A stretch of DNA of 64,000 nt from Herbaspirillum sp. Sphag64 (GTDB lineage: Bacteria > Pseudomonadota > Gammaproteobacteria > Burkholderiales > Burkholderiaceae_D). Each line of letters starts with the position of its first letter. Position 1 is the first letter of the stretch. A program made the translations under genes and the position numbers. The stretch lies in the NCBI RefSeq assembly GCF_014192645.1, contig NZ_JACHYE010000001.1, positions 812,350-876,349 on the forward strand, given 5' to 3'. Of the stretch, positions 44,656-54,324 are shown piece by piece. Under the pieces are notes generated by a model. The model searched no databases and was not told the DNA's origin. It was given only the letters and a program-made list of their open reading frames with translations.

Positions 44656-46562
44656 TAGGCTTTGGTGTCGACCTCAGTTTTGAGGCGCTCCACCAACACG
44701 TCGATAGGCATCACACCCAGGTCGACATTGCCCCGCGCACGCACGGCCACTGTATTTGTATCACGCTCTTTATCACCGACTACGAGAATGTAAGGCGGCT
44801 TCTGTAGAGAATGCTGCCGTATTTTATAGGTAATCTTCTCGTTACGCAAATCGGTCTCTACTCTAAACCCTTGTTTTTTCAGCGTTTGCGCAACGTTTTT
44901 GACATATTCAGATTGCGCATCGGAAATATTCAGGATCACCACCTGAGTCGGCGCCAGCCACAATGGCATCGCACCAGCGTGGTTTTCGATCAAAATCGCG
45001 ATAAAACGCTCGAGCGAACCAACGATAGCCCGGTGCAACATCACTGGTACCTTGCGATCATTGTCTTCTGTGACATATTCCGCACCCAGACGTGCTGGCA
45101 TCGAGAAGTCGACCTGCATGGTGCCACATTGCCAGGAGCGGCCAATCGAATCCTTCAGATGATATTCGATCTTCGGACCATAAAAGGCACCTTCGCCCGG
45201 CAACTCTTCCCATTCGCTACCGGAGGCACGAATCGCTTCCCGCAGGGCATTTTCAGCCTTATCCCAGACCGCTTCTTCGCCGATACGCTTTTCCGGACGC
45301 AGCGCCAACTTGACGGCCACGTCAGTAAAGCCAAAGTGGGTATACACCTCGCGCACCACTTTGTTAAAAGCGGCGACCTCTTCCTGCACCTGATCTTCCG
45401 TACAGAAAATGTGACCATCATCCTGGGTAAAGCCGCGCACCCGCATCATGCCGTGCAACGCGCCAGAAGGCTCATTGCGGTGGCACTGACCAAATTCACC
45501 ATAACGCAATGGCAAATCGCGATAGCTATGCAGACCGGAGTTGAAAATCTGAATATGACCCGGGCAATTCATCGGCTTCAGGGCATAAGCGCGATTTTCA
45601 GACTCGGTGGTGAACATGTTTTCACGATAATTCTCCCAGTGACCGGTCTTCTCCCACAACGAACGATCCAGAATCTGCGGCGCCTTGACTTCCTGATACC
45701 CATTGTCTTGATACACGCGGCGCATGTACTGCTCCACCTGCTGCCAGATCGACCAACCCTTGGGATGCCAGAAAATCAGGCCAGGTGCTTCGTCCTGAAA
45801 ATGGAAGAAATCCAGCGCACGGCCAAGCTTGCGGTGATCGCGCTTTTCCGCCTCTTCCAACATGAGCAGGTAATTTTCCTGATCTTCCTTCTTGGCCCAG
45901 GCAGTGCCGTAGACACGCTGCAACATCTCGTTCTTGGAGTCGCCGCGCCAGTAGGCACCAGCCAGCTTCATCAGCTTGAACACCTTCAGCTTGCCAGTGG
46001 ACGGTACGTGTGGACCGCGACACAGATCGGTGAAACCACCCTCTGTATAGAGAGACACATCCTGATCCTGCGGAATCGATTCAATGATTTCCGCCTTATA
46101 GGCTTCACCGATGGATTTGAAATAAGCAACCGCCTCATCACGCGGCAAGACCTTGCGTGTGACCGGCTCATCCTTCTTGGCCAGCTCTGCCATCTTCTTT
46201 TCGATCGCCGCCAGATCCTCAGGCGTGAAAGGACGCTTGTAGGAAAAGTCATAGTAAAAACCATTATCGATCACCGGACCGATGGTGACCTGCGCATCCG
46301 GGAACAACTCCTTGACGGCATAGGCCAGCAAGTGGGCGGTCGAGTGACGGATCACTTCCAGACCATCCGCATCCTTGTCGGTCACAATGGCCAGATCGGC
46401 ATCGCGCTCGATCAGAAAAGACGTATCGACCAGCTTGCCATCAACCTTGCCGGCCAAGGCTGCTTTGGCCAAGCCCGCGCCAATATTGGCCGCAACCTGC
46501 GCCACTGTGACAGGCGCATCGAACTGGCGTTGCGAACCATCGGGAAGACGAACTGAAACCAT
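44655..46562 (-). CDS. thrS: Threonine-tRNA ligase
   Basis: A 635-aa class II synthetase. In order: TGS domain ([20 protein letters not shown], residues 1-60), editing domain with [18 protein letters not shown] and [10 protein letters not shown], catalytic core with the zinc ligand region [12 protein letters not shown] and [11 protein letters not shown]-like motif 2 ([20 protein letters not shown]), and the C-terminal anticodon-binding domain ([20 protein letters not shown]). AGGGAG precedes the ATG. Its leader contains a Thr-rich peptide and a terminator. Confidence 0.98.
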   Translation of the reverse strand: MVSVRLPDGSQRQFDAPVTVAQVAANIGAGLAKAALAGKVDGKLVDTSFLIERDADLAIVTDKDADGLEVIRHSTAHLLAYAVKELFPDAQVTIGPVIDNGFYYDFSYKRPFTPEDLAAIEKKMAELAKKDEPVTRKVLPRDEAVAYFKSIGEAYKAEIIESIPQDQDVSLYTEGGFTDLCRGPHVPSTGKLKVFKLMKLAGAYWRGDSKNEMLQRVYGTAWAKKEDQENYLLMLEEAEKRDHRKLGRALDFFHFQDEAPGLIFWHPKGWSIWQQVEQYMRRVYQDNGYQEVKAPQILDRSLWEKTGHWENYRENMFTTESENRAYALKPMNCPGHIQIFNSGLHSYRDLPLRYGEFGQCHRNEPSGALHGMMRVRGFTQDDGHIFCTEDQVQEEVAAFNKVVREVYTHFGFTDVAVKLALRPEKRIGEEAVWDKAENALREAIRASGSEWEELPGEGAFYGPKIEYHLKDSIGRSWQCGTMQVDFSMPARLGAEYVTEDNDRKVPVMLHRAIVGSLERFIAILIENHAGAMPLWLAPTQVVILNISDAQSEYVKNVAQTLKKQGFRVETDLRNEKITYKIRQHSLQKPPYILVVGDKERDTNTVAVRARGNVDLGVMPIDVLVERLKTEVDTKA

Positions 46563-46651
46563 TTTTAACTCCCTGCCGTCAGGACTAGGCCGAACGGATC
46601 AAATAAATAAAATGAAATACGAGATGAAATACAAGACGGAAAATGCGGACG

Positions 46652-46674
46652 AAAAAAAACGCGGACTAGCCGCG
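46652..46674 (-). terminator. Leader terminator (attenuator) upstream of thrS
   Basis: On the minus strand CGCGG-CTAGT-CCGCG followed by eight T, 90 nt upstream of the thrS start and therefore inside its leader. AAGCGCGG in the 5' arm (forward 46670-46677) is exactly complementary to CCGCGCTT inside the leader peptide frame (forward 46718-46725), so an alternative pairing that removes the terminator exists. Confidence 0.7.
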
Positions 46675-46702
46675 CTTTTTCAAAAGACGAAAAAGAACCC
46701 GA

Positions 46703-46744
46703 CTAGCGTCGCGTAACAAGCGCGGTGGTAGTTCGCGGTGTCAT
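46703..46744 (-). CDS. Threonine-rich leader peptide of thrS, 13 aa
   Basis: ATG 46744 to TAG 46703 encodes MTPRTTTALVTRR: five Thr in thirteen residues, with codons ACA, ACT, ACC, ACC, ACG. GAAAGG lies about 10 nt upstream. The stop is 28 nt before the terminator stem. This is the standard design of ribosome-mediated attenuation in which Thr-tRNA shortage stalls the ribosome. In E. coli thrS is controlled differently (ThrRS binds its own mRNA), so the mechanism here would be distinct. Confidence 0.7.
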   Translation of the reverse strand: MTPRTTTALVTRR

Positions 46745-46855
46745 AACCAGGATGCCTTTCTCGCTCTTACAGATGTGAGGGTAATGCTTGAATCGCGTTA
46801 AATTGACGCCATTGCGCCAAATAGAGCCAGAATTATATCAAATTAATGTGAGGTT

Positions 46856-47207
46856 GCCGATACCAGAGCAGATTCGCGATGCCCGATCCTATCTGGAAAG
46901 TGGCATCGCCGAATTGCGGAACGCCCAAACCTATCTGGAAAGTGGCGGGCCGGCAGATCGAATCTACTCTGGTATCGGCACCGGGAGGGGCTGCCGAAGT
47001 GCCTGCGCGATCATACAGATAAGAGAGAAGACTCCGATGCCCAGACCTATCTGGAAAGTGGCACCGTCACAAGGTGAATCAACTCTATTATCTGCACGAA
47101 CAGGCAGTAACAGGCTTTGACACGGATAAGAGAGAAGATTCCCGGCACCCAGTCCTATCTGGAAAGTGGCACCGACGAAAGGTGAATCTGCTCTGCTATC
47201 CGCGCAT
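46856..47207. repeat. Cluster of imperfect ~85-bp repeats with a 17-bp core
   Basis: CCTATCTGGAAAGTGGC occurs exactly four times, at 46888, 46930, 47046 and 47154. Around it a longer unit (47015-47100 and 47122-47207, with a partial copy at 46921-46981) contains GATAAGAGAGAAGA before and GAATCTRCTCT after the core. An inverted copy of the distal part, ATACCAGAGCAGATTC, lies at 46860-46875. The units read open on both strands but no start signals support a gene; I take them as a dispersed non-coding repeat upstream of thrS. Confidence 0.7.
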
Positions 47208-47539
47208 CAGCGAATAAGACAAAGAACATACGACAACGGCGCCAATAACAACAGGCAGCACGCTAAGCGTTCAAAGGGGAAGATTTACAGATGAATTACT
47301 AAAACAGAGATGGCCTGTGATGACCAGAAATGCAGAAGAAATGCGGAGTAACTGTTAACCTTCACTTGGCAGCCAACTTGACCGTGTTATTTATTTTTTT
47401 TATTAACACTATTGACTGCCGACTTTTTGCTTCCCAAAAATCAATACCGAAATATAGCACAAGAATTCGCGCTGTGCAAAATATTTGCATAAAAATTCTC
47501 ACACAGCGCGATTATTCCATTTCGCCAACTTTCCCGCAC
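47208..47539. other. 332-bp A+T-rich gene-free region
   Basis: Lies between the repeat cluster and the end of the dehydrogenase gene. It contains a T8 tract near 47393-47400 and no convincing reading frame, RNA gene or terminator. Confidence 0.5.
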
Positions 47540-50500
47540 CTACACCAGTGCTGCCGCCAACACCCGCGCCACATGCAAGGCCTCACGCGCAGCACCATCC
47601 TGTATCTGATGACGGCAACTGGTGCCATCCGCCACCACAATGGTATCGGCAGATGCCTGACGTACCGCTGGCAACAGGGATAGTTCAGCCATTGCCATGG
47701 AGGTATCGTAATGCTCCTTCTCATAGCCGAAGCTGCCTGCCATGCCACAACAGGACGACGCCACCAGATCCACCTGCGCCAGAGGAATCCATTGCAACAC
47801 TTGCGGTACCGGGCGTAAAGCGTCGAAGGCCTTTTGATGGCAATGACCGTGCAATAGTATCTTCTTGCCCGATAACGGTTTGAGCTTCAATGCAAGGCGG
47901 CCGGCCTGATGCTCCTGCAACAGGAATTCTTCAAACAGGAAGGACGACTGCGCCAGCTGCTGCGCCTCATCACCATAACCATACTGCAGGAACTCATCGC
48001 GCAAGGTCAGCAGGCATGATGGCTCCAGCCCTACCACGGCTACCCCGCGCTGTACGTAAGGCAACAAGATATCAAGTGTACGGCGCGCCTCAGCCTTTGC
48101 CTCTTCAACCAACCCTGCGGCCAGATACGTGCGGCCGCAACACAGAGGGCGCTCACCATTGACCGTATTGAAATGCACGGTATAACCGGCAGATTCCAGC
48201 ACCTGTTGCGCGGCCCGGGCGTTTTCCGGCTCAAAATGATTGTTGAAGGTATCGACAAACAGCAATACCTCTTTACCGTCAACACCAGAGGGCGAGGTCA
48301 GCGCATTACCGAGAAACGGCTTCCGAAACCGCGGCAAGGAACGCTGCGGTGCCAGCCCCAACCAGTTCTTTGCCAGAGTCGACAGCAAAGGAATCCGCTG
48401 CGCCAATGCCAGTATGCCGCCAATCTTTGCTGCTTGCCCTGCATACGCTGGCAACTGCGCCACCAGCCGCTCACGCAAACTCACACCATGACGTCCAACC
48501 CATGCTGAGCGCGCCTCAATCTTAAGCTTGGCCATATCCACTCCGGTAGGACAATCGCGCTTGCACCCCTTGCACGAGATGCACAGATCCAGCACCTCCT
48601 TGACCACCGGACTGGCCAGCCCATCTTCATCAATCTGCCCCGACAGCGCCAGCCGTAAGGTATTGGCACGCCCACGCGTGACATGCTGTTCATCGCGGGT
48701 GACACGATAGCTGGGACACATCGTCCCAGCATCAAACTTGCGGCAATGACCGTTGTTGTTGCACATCTCGACTAGCTTGGCGAGCCCTCCACTGCGATCG
48801 CCGCCACTACCGGGTGCACTCTCCTGACCGCTCAACGGATGGCGTTTGACGTTCCATGCCGACCAGTCCAGCGCTGGCGTATACGGCAATTCACGATAAC
48901 CAGGCGGGAAGCGGAAGTTACTGACATCATCCATCTTCGGTGGCCGCACGATCTTGTCCGGATTGAGACGATTATCGGGATCAAACAATTGCTTGATCTC
49001 AGCAAAGGCAGCATTGAGTCGCGGACCATATTGCCAGGCCACCCATTCGCCGCGACACAAACCATCACCATGTTCACCGGAATACGCGCCCTTGTACTTG
49101 CGCACCAGTACCGCTGCGGCTTCGGCAATCTCACGCATATGCTTCGCACCATCGCGTCGCATATCCAGAATCGGACGCACATGCAAGGTACCGACACTGG
49201 CATGCGCATACCAGGTGCCTTCCGTACCGTATTTGTGAAACACCTCTGTCAAGGCACTGGTGTATTCGGCCAGATGCTCCAGTGGCACAGCGCAATCTTC
49301 GATAAAAGACACCGGCTTGCCATCCCCCTTCATGCTCATCATGATATTGAGCCCGGCCTTGCGTACTTCCCACAAGGCTTTTTGCTGGCTTGCCCCCGGC
49401 ATCTCGACCACGCTACCCGGCAACCCTAAATCACTCATCAACTCACCAAGAAGCCTGAGTTTTTCCAGTAACGGCTGCTGGGCTTCGCCAGCAAACTCGA
49501 CCAGCAGAATTGCCTGCGGCTGCCCGCTCAAGGCTTGCTCGATCACCGGCCTGAAAGCGGGATTGCTCATCGATAGATCAATCATCGTGCGGTCCACCAG
49601 CTCCACCGCAGTAGGCCCGAGCCTGACGATATGCTGGGTCATATCCATGGCTTGATAAAAGCTCGGGAAGTTCACCACGCCCAGCACCTTGTGCTCCGGT
49701 AGCGGCGCCAATGCCAGTGTGATCTGACGGGTATGCGCCAGGGTTCCCTCCGAACCGATCAGGATATGCGCCAGATTGGCGACACCATCATCGGTGTAAG
49801 CACGCGGATTTTGACAATCGAAAATATCAATGTTGTACCCCGCCACGCGACGCAAGACCTTGGGAATGTTATCGACGATGTCGGCCCGCTCACGTCGCGC
49901 AATCCCCTGCAAGCCTTGCACAATGCCAGCCACACGCGGATGACCAAGATCCATCTCCGGCAGACGCTCGAATCGCGCCTCAACACCATCGGCCAGAATT
50001 GCATCAATGGCCAATACGTTGTGCACCATGTTGCCGTATTCAATCGAGCGAGAACCACAGGAGTTATTCCCCGCCATGCCGCCGATGGTGCATTGTGCCG
50101 CCGTCGATACATCGACTGGAAACCACAAGCCATGCGGTTTCAGCCAGGCGTTCAGATGATCAAGCACCATCCCCGGCTCCACCGTCACGGTGCGCGCCAC
50201 AGCATCGAAATCAATGATCTGGTTCAGATACTTGCTGTGGTCAATCACCAGCGCCTCGGCAACCGTTTGCCCGCACTGACTGGTACCGGCACCTCGCGCC
50301 AGCAAGGGCAAGCCGTGCTGACGGGCGATATCCAATGTCAGGCGCAGATCAGCCTGATCACGCGGCACCACCACACCAAGCGGCATGATCTGGTAGATCG
50401 ATGCATCGGTCGCATAGCGACCACGGTCAGCCAGACCGAACAGCACGTCGCCACGCAGTTCCTGTTGCAGTTGTTTGACGAAAGTCGGCGCGATGGCAGC

Positions 50501-50545
50501 GCCCCGAGTGCCCGAAGGCACCAGATGAATTGGCTTGATCAACAT
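47540..50545 (-). CDS. FAD/Fe-S oxidoreductase, YdiJ type (D-2-hydroxyacid dehydrogenase)
   Basis: A 1001-aa fusion protein. It has an FAD-binding PCMH domain (about 45-270; ARGAGTSQCGQTVAEALVID, GNNSCGSRSIEYGNM), an FAD-oxidase C-terminal domain (SGEHGDGLCRGEWVAWQYGP), Cys motifs near 595 (CNNNGHCRKFD, MCPSY) and 660 (CISCKGCKRDCP) for iron-sulfur clusters, and CCG-type domains near 800 and 935 (CCGMAGSFGYE). Such enzymes oxidise D-lactate or D-2-hydroxyglutarate-like acids and pass electrons to the membrane. AGGAAA precedes the ATG. First in a row with an MFS gene and an aminotransferase gene upstream. Confidence 0.9.
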   Translation of the reverse strand: MLIKPIHLVPSGTRGAAIAPTFVKQLQQELRGDVLFGLADRGRYATDASIYQIMPLGVVVPRDQADLRLTLDIARQHGLPLLARGAGTSQCGQTVAEALVIDHSKYLNQIIDFDAVARTVTVEPGMVLDHLNAWLKPHGLWFPVDVSTAAQCTIGGMAGNNSCGSRSIEYGNMVHNVLAIDAILADGVEARFERLPEMDLGHPRVAGIVQGLQGIARRERADIVDNIPKVLRRVAGYNIDIFDCQNPRAYTDDGVANLAHILIGSEGTLAHTRQITLALAPLPEHKVLGVVNFPSFYQAMDMTQHIVRLGPTAVELVDRTMIDLSMSNPAFRPVIEQALSGQPQAILLVEFAGEAQQPLLEKLRLLGELMSDLGLPGSVVEMPGASQQKALWEVRKAGLNIMMSMKGDGKPVSFIEDCAVPLEHLAEYTSALTEVFHKYGTEGTWYAHASVGTLHVRPILDMRRDGAKHMREIAEAAAVLVRKYKGAYSGEHGDGLCRGEWVAWQYGPRLNAAFAEIKQLFDPDNRLNPDKIVRPPKMDDVSNFRFPPGYRELPYTPALDWSAWNVKRHPLSGQESAPGSGGDRSGGLAKLVEMCNNNGHCRKFDAGTMCPSYRVTRDEQHVTRGRANTLRLALSGQIDEDGLASPVVKEVLDLCISCKGCKRDCPTGVDMAKLKIEARSAWVGRHGVSLRERLVAQLPAYAGQAAKIGGILALAQRIPLLSTLAKNWLGLAPQRSLPRFRKPFLGNALTSPSGVDGKEVLLFVDTFNNHFEPENARAAQQVLESAGYTVHFNTVNGERPLCCGRTYLAAGLVEEAKAEARRTLDILLPYVQRGVAVVGLEPSCLLTLRDEFLQYGYGDEAQQLAQSSFLFEEFLLQEHQAGRLALKLKPLSGKKILLHGHCHQKAFDALRPVPQVLQWIPLAQVDLVASSCCGMAGSFGYEKEHYDTSMAMAELSLLPAVRQASADTIVVADGTSCRHQIQDGAAREALHVARVLAAALV

Positions 50546-50579
50546 GGATTTTCCTGTTCAGATTCAGAAGGCAAGGCTG

Positions 50580-51863
50580 TTATACGCCTACTTTCATCGG
50601 CTTGTGCCGTGCCGATGGCAACTGGGTTTCAAACTTCTGGTCTGGCTGCAGACGGTAAGCCAGCACCATACCCAAAGCCATCAACAGCATGCTGCCCAGG
50701 AACGGCAATTCCCAATTACCGGTACGATCAATCACGAAGCCTGACAACACCGGCGAGATAATCGCCGCTAGCGCGGAACCACTATTCATCATGCCGCTCG
50801 CAGTACCGGCATACTCCGGTGCAATATCCATCGGTAAGGCCCACATTGGACCGATCGTCATTTCCGCAAAAAAGAAACCCGCACTCAAGGCCAGCGTGCA
50901 GATCGTCAGATCATGCACAAACAACAACGGCAACAAGGACAGCAAGGTCAGGAACATGCAAACCGACACCATGATGCTGCGCGCCTTGCGCAAGTTACCG
51001 GTACGCCGCAAAATACGGTCACTGATCAGGCCGCCCAGCGTGTCACCAATCACACCCGCAAGAAAAACACTGGAAGCAAACAGCGCCGACTTCTGAATCG
51101 CCAGGTTGTAGCTATGCAGAAAATATTGCGGAATCCAGCTCAGGAACAACCACAAGGTCCAGCCATAACAAAAGTACACAATCGTGACCGGCAACATGCG
51201 CTTGAATAATGGCCCCCAAGGCACCTGCGGTTTGCTCTTGCGGGTGGCTGGCAAGTCTGCCAGTTCGGCTTCGGTAATGCGCGGATGCGCAGCCGGATCC
51301 TCCGTAAATACCAGCGCCCAGACGATCACCCATACCAGACTGAAAATGCCGCAGATATAAAACGCCTGACGCCAGCCATAGACACTCATGACCAGCACAA
51401 TCGCTGCGGGGGCAACCGCATTGCCAACCCGTGAAAATGCATGCGTAATACCTTGCGCAAAACCGCGCCTGTCCTTCGATACCCAGCGCGACATCGCCGT
51501 CGTCGCCGCCGGGAAAGTAGCTCCCTCTCCAAGACCGAGCAGTAGCCGCGCCAATAACAAGGACACCAGACCGCCCGCCAGACCGGTCAATATCGTCGCC
51601 ACCGCCCATAGCAAACCACACCAGATGAGCGTGCGGCGCGCACCAAATTTGTCACTGACCCAGCCACCGATGATTTGAAACACCAGATAAGGATAGGCAA
51701 ACGCAGAAAACACCAGACCGATCTCGGTCCTCGACAAACCAAACTCAGCAGCAAAACCGGCTGCCGCGGTACTGACATTGACACGGTCCAGATAGGTAAT
51801 GAAATACATCAGGCACAGCATCAACAACACGATGCTGGTCGCTCGCAAACGTAGGGCTCTCAT
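50580..51863 (-). CDS. MFS transporter, anion:cation symporter family
   Basis: A 427-aa twelve-helix transporter. It shows YFITYLDRVNVSTAAAGF in helix 1, GGWVSDKFGARRTLIW (the MFS loop 2-3 signature), LLLARLLLGLGEGATFPAAT and SRWVSKDRRGFAQGI, as in hexuronate, glucarate and phthalate carriers. Start at 51863 has GGAGA 8 nt upstream. Substrate is probably an organic acid used by the neighbouring enzymes. Confidence 0.9.
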   Translation of the reverse strand: MRALRLRATSIVLLMLCLMYFITYLDRVNVSTAAAGFAAEFGLSRTEIGLVFSAFAYPYLVFQIIGGWVSDKFGARRTLIWCGLLWAVATILTGLAGGLVSLLLARLLLGLGEGATFPAATTAMSRWVSKDRRGFAQGITHAFSRVGNAVAPAAIVLVMSVYGWRQAFYICGIFSLVWVIVWALVFTEDPAAHPRITEAELADLPATRKSKPQVPWGPLFKRMLPVTIVYFCYGWTLWLFLSWIPQYFLHSYNLAIQKSALFASSVFLAGVIGDTLGGLISDRILRRTGNLRKARSIMVSVCMFLTLLSLLPLLFVHDLTICTLALSAGFFFAEMTIGPMWALPMDIAPEYAGTASGMMNSGSALAAIISPVLSGFVIDRTGNWELPFLGSMLLMALGMVLAYRLQPDQKFETQLPSARHKPMKVGV

Positions 51864-52074
51864 TGCTTGTCTCCATGATGGGTGAAGCGGCATGGTCCGA
51901 CGCGTTCTATGCGCGTTTTTAGCACTTGCTGCGTGTGTACTTTGCAGGTGCTGCTGGTGCATGGTCGATGCCGCACTTTCGGTCCGGGCAGCTCAGCCCG
52001 GCCGACTCAAAAGCGTTATCAATAGCGCGGTACGGCAGCTTCGGCGCTGCCGTACCGGCATGCAGGTTTCCGCT

Positions 52075-53295
52075 CTAGGCGATCTTGCGCAACTGCTGCT
52101 CATGCTGCTGCGCCATCAGTTGTTGCATGGCCGCTGCCACACCACTACCAGCCAGCTTCACACCCGCCTGCTGCAGGCCCATTTCGCAACCGGCCAGCGT
52201 TGCCATCAAGGTCAATTCATTGGCTTCGCCAAGATGACCAATCCGGAACATGCGGCCCTTCATCTTGCCCAGACCGGTGCCGAGCGACATGTTGAAATTC
52301 TCGTAAATGGTTTTACGGATCGCATCGGCATCAAAGCCGGCCGGCGTCATCACACCCGTCAGCACCGGCGAATAGACCGCCGGATCAGCACACTGAATCT
52401 GCAATCCCCAGGCATTGACCGCTGCACGGCACGCAGCAGCAAGGCGCTGATGACGCGCAAAAACATTGTCCAAACCCTCGCCCAGAATCATGTCTAAGGC
52501 TTCCGACAGGCCATACAACAAGTTGGTATTGGGCGTGTAAGGCCAGTAGCCGCTGGCATTCATTTCAATGATTTCAGTCCAGCCCCAGAAGGCTTTCGGC
52601 AACCGCGAATGCTTGCTGGCTTCCAGTGCCTTTTTCGATACCGCGTTGAAGCTGATACCGGGTGGCAGCATCAAGCCCTTCTGCGAACCCGACACCGTCA
52701 CATCAACACCCCACTCATCGTGGCGATAGTCCGCCGAGGCCAGACCAGAAATGGTATCCACCAACAGCAACGCAGGATGCCCCGCTGCATCAATGGCGCG
52801 GCGCACCGCAGCGATGTCCGAAGTGACGCCGGTCGAGGTCTCGTTATGCACCACGCAGACCGCCTTGATCTGATGGCCGCTGTCTTGCCGCAAACGCTGC
52901 TCAATCGCCTCAGGCTGCACCCCCCGCCGCCAGCCCTCGATACCGGGCAAGCCGAGAAACTCCGGCTGCAAACCAAGTGCTTCAGCCATTTTTTTCCAAA
53001 GAGTGGCGAAATGACCAGTCTCAACCATCAAGACGTGATCACCAGCACTCAGGGTATTGGTCAGGGCCGCTTCCCATGCGCCGGTGCCGGAGGCTGGATA
53101 AATCACAACTGGTTGCTCGGTCTTGAAAATCTTCTTGATACCCGCCAGCACCTGCAAACCCAAGGCGCCGAACTCCGGGCCACGATGGTCGATGGTGGGA
53201 TAACTCATGGCACGCAGGATCCGGTCAGGAACCGGGCTTGGGCCAGGGATTTGCAGGAAGTGACGACCGGCGGGATGAAAATCTAACTTCAACAT
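52075..53295 (-). CDS. Serine-glyoxylate / alanine-glyoxylate type aminotransferase
   Basis: A 406-aa PLP enzyme of class V. Features include the N-terminal GRHFLQIPGPSPVPDRILRA, SGTGAWEAALTNTLSAGD, VVHNETSTGV, LLLVDTISGLASADYRHDEW, the PLP lysine in VSGSQKGLMLPPG, and the C-terminal FRIGHLGEANELTL. It transfers amino groups among serine or alanine and glyoxylate or hydroxypyruvate. AAAGGAGGAG precedes the ATG. An ATTTTGTATT palindrome lies about 60 bp upstream. Confidence 0.9.
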   Translation of the reverse strand: MLKLDFHPAGRHFLQIPGPSPVPDRILRAMSYPTIDHRGPEFGALGLQVLAGIKKIFKTEQPVVIYPASGTGAWEAALTNTLSAGDHVLMVETGHFATLWKKMAEALGLQPEFLGLPGIEGWRRGVQPEAIEQRLRQDSGHQIKAVCVVHNETSTGVTSDIAAVRRAIDAAGHPALLLVDTISGLASADYRHDEWGVDVTVSGSQKGLMLPPGISFNAVSKKALEASKHSRLPKAFWGWTEIIEMNASGYWPYTPNTNLLYGLSEALDMILGEGLDNVFARHQRLAAACRAAVNAWGLQIQCADPAVYSPVLTGVMTPAGFDADAIRKTIYENFNMSLGTGLGKMKGRMFRIGHLGEANELTLMATLAGCEMGLQQAGVKLAGSGVAAAMQQLMAQQHEQQLRKIA

Positions 53296-53355
53296 GAACT
53301 CCTCCTTTGAGAATCGAATTGGTTACCGAACTGACTGCAGCGAATATGCACTTAC

Positions 53356-53378
53356 ATTTTGTATTTTGAATACAAAAT
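53356..53378. promoter_or_regulatory. Putative GntR operator upstream of the aminotransferase gene
   Basis: ATTTTGTATT-TTG-AATACAAAAT is a perfect 10-bp inverted repeat in the promoter region of the minus-strand operon. A shorter form of the same sequence occurs at the start of the divergent GntR gene. Confidence 0.6.
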
Positions 53379-53603
53379 ACTTTATCAGCCAATTTATGGT
53401 CGGTAAACAGATTTCTCTGCTGCGCAGCGGAAGAAATGCACTAAGCTCTATCAAAAATCGCTTACATGAATAATTAAACCCATTAAATACAATAGGTTAA
53501 AGAATTTTCTCGATGCAGAAAAAGCAATGACGAAGACCTGTAACATGGTCATTTTTCCAGCCATGGCGGTCGTGTTAAAATACCCACGAGTAGGCAATTA
53601 AGG

Positions 53604-53619
53604 ATTTTGAATGCAAAAT
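53604..53619. promoter_or_regulatory. Putative autoregulatory operator over the GntR start codon
   Basis: ATTTTG-AATG-CAAAAT is a perfect 6-bp inverted repeat whose centre contains the start codon ATG at 53611. It shares the ATTTTG/CAAAAT ends with the site at 53356. The intergenic region 53296-53610 otherwise holds no gene. Confidence 0.5.
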
Positions 53620-54324
53620 ATGGAAGCCAAACAAGAAGCGGCCCAGGAAATCAGTGCCCCATCCGGCCTGACCAAGCTTACCCGCCAACACCTGCACGAC
53701 AGCGTGGTCGAGCATCTGCGTCATTTGATCGTGGAGGCGATTCTGCCGGCTGGCACCAAGCTCAATGAACGAGAGCTATGCGAGACGCTCGGCATTTCCC
53801 GCACACCCTTGCGCGAAGCATTGAAGGTATTGGCTGCAGAGGGCTTGATCGAGCTCGCCCCCAATCGCGGCGCCTCGGTCTCTAAGATGTCCGAAACCGA
53901 GATCTGGGAAACCTTTGAACTGATGAGCGCGCTGGAAGCGCTATCCGGAGAACTGGCCTGCGAACGCATCAGCGCGGTTGAACTGGCAGAAATCAAGGCC
54001 CTGCATTACGCCATGCTCTCCTGCAAGGCGCAAAATGATCTATCGGGTTACTACAGCCGCAATCAAGAGATTCATAACCGCATCAACGCCGCCGCCCGCA
54101 ATGCGGTGTTGAGTCAGACCTACCTGAGTCTGAACCGGCGCTTGCAGGCCCTGCGCTTTAAATCGAACTTTCATCAAGATAAATGGGATCGGGCCGCCGA
54201 CGACCATGAAAACATGATCAAGGCACTGGAAGCGCGCGATGGCAAGGCACTTGCCGCGGTATTGCGCAAGCACTTGCTGGACAAACGCGACGCCGTATTG
54301 AGCGTGCTGGCCGAGATAGCCTGA
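53611..54324 (+). CDS. GntR family transcriptional regulator, FCD domain
   Basis: A 237-aa regulator. Winged helix: HLIVEAILPAGTKLNERELC, then ETLGISRTPLREALKVLAAE. The helical FCD effector domain follows from about residue 90, with HNRINAAARNAVL and a C-terminal DDHENMIKALEARDGK segment carrying candidate metal ligands. An alternative start at ATG 53620 would place the operator wholly upstream of the gene. Divergent from the aminotransferase-MFS-dehydrogenase operon, which it probably controls. Confidence 0.9.
   Translation: MQNMEAKQEAAQEISAPSGLTKLTRQHLHDSVVEHLRHLIVEAILPAGTKLNERELCETLGISRTPLREALKVLAAEGLIELAPNRGASVSKMSETEIWETFELMSALEALSGELACERISAVELAEIKALHYAMLSCKAQNDLSGYYSRNQEIHNRINAAARNAVLSQTYLSLNRRLQALRFKSNFHQDKWDRAADDHENMIKALEARDGKALAAVLRKHLLDKRDAVLSVLAEIA

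Noticed and set aside
46788-47120. Reading frame across the repeat cluster considered as a protein gene
   Set aside because: No ribosome binding site, the fourth repeat is in another frame relative to its upstream part, and the opposite strand is just as open.
46856-47207. Repeat cluster considered as a CRISPR array
   Set aside because: Intervals between cores are uneven (42, 116, 108 bp), the spacers are themselves similar to one another, and no cas gene is near.
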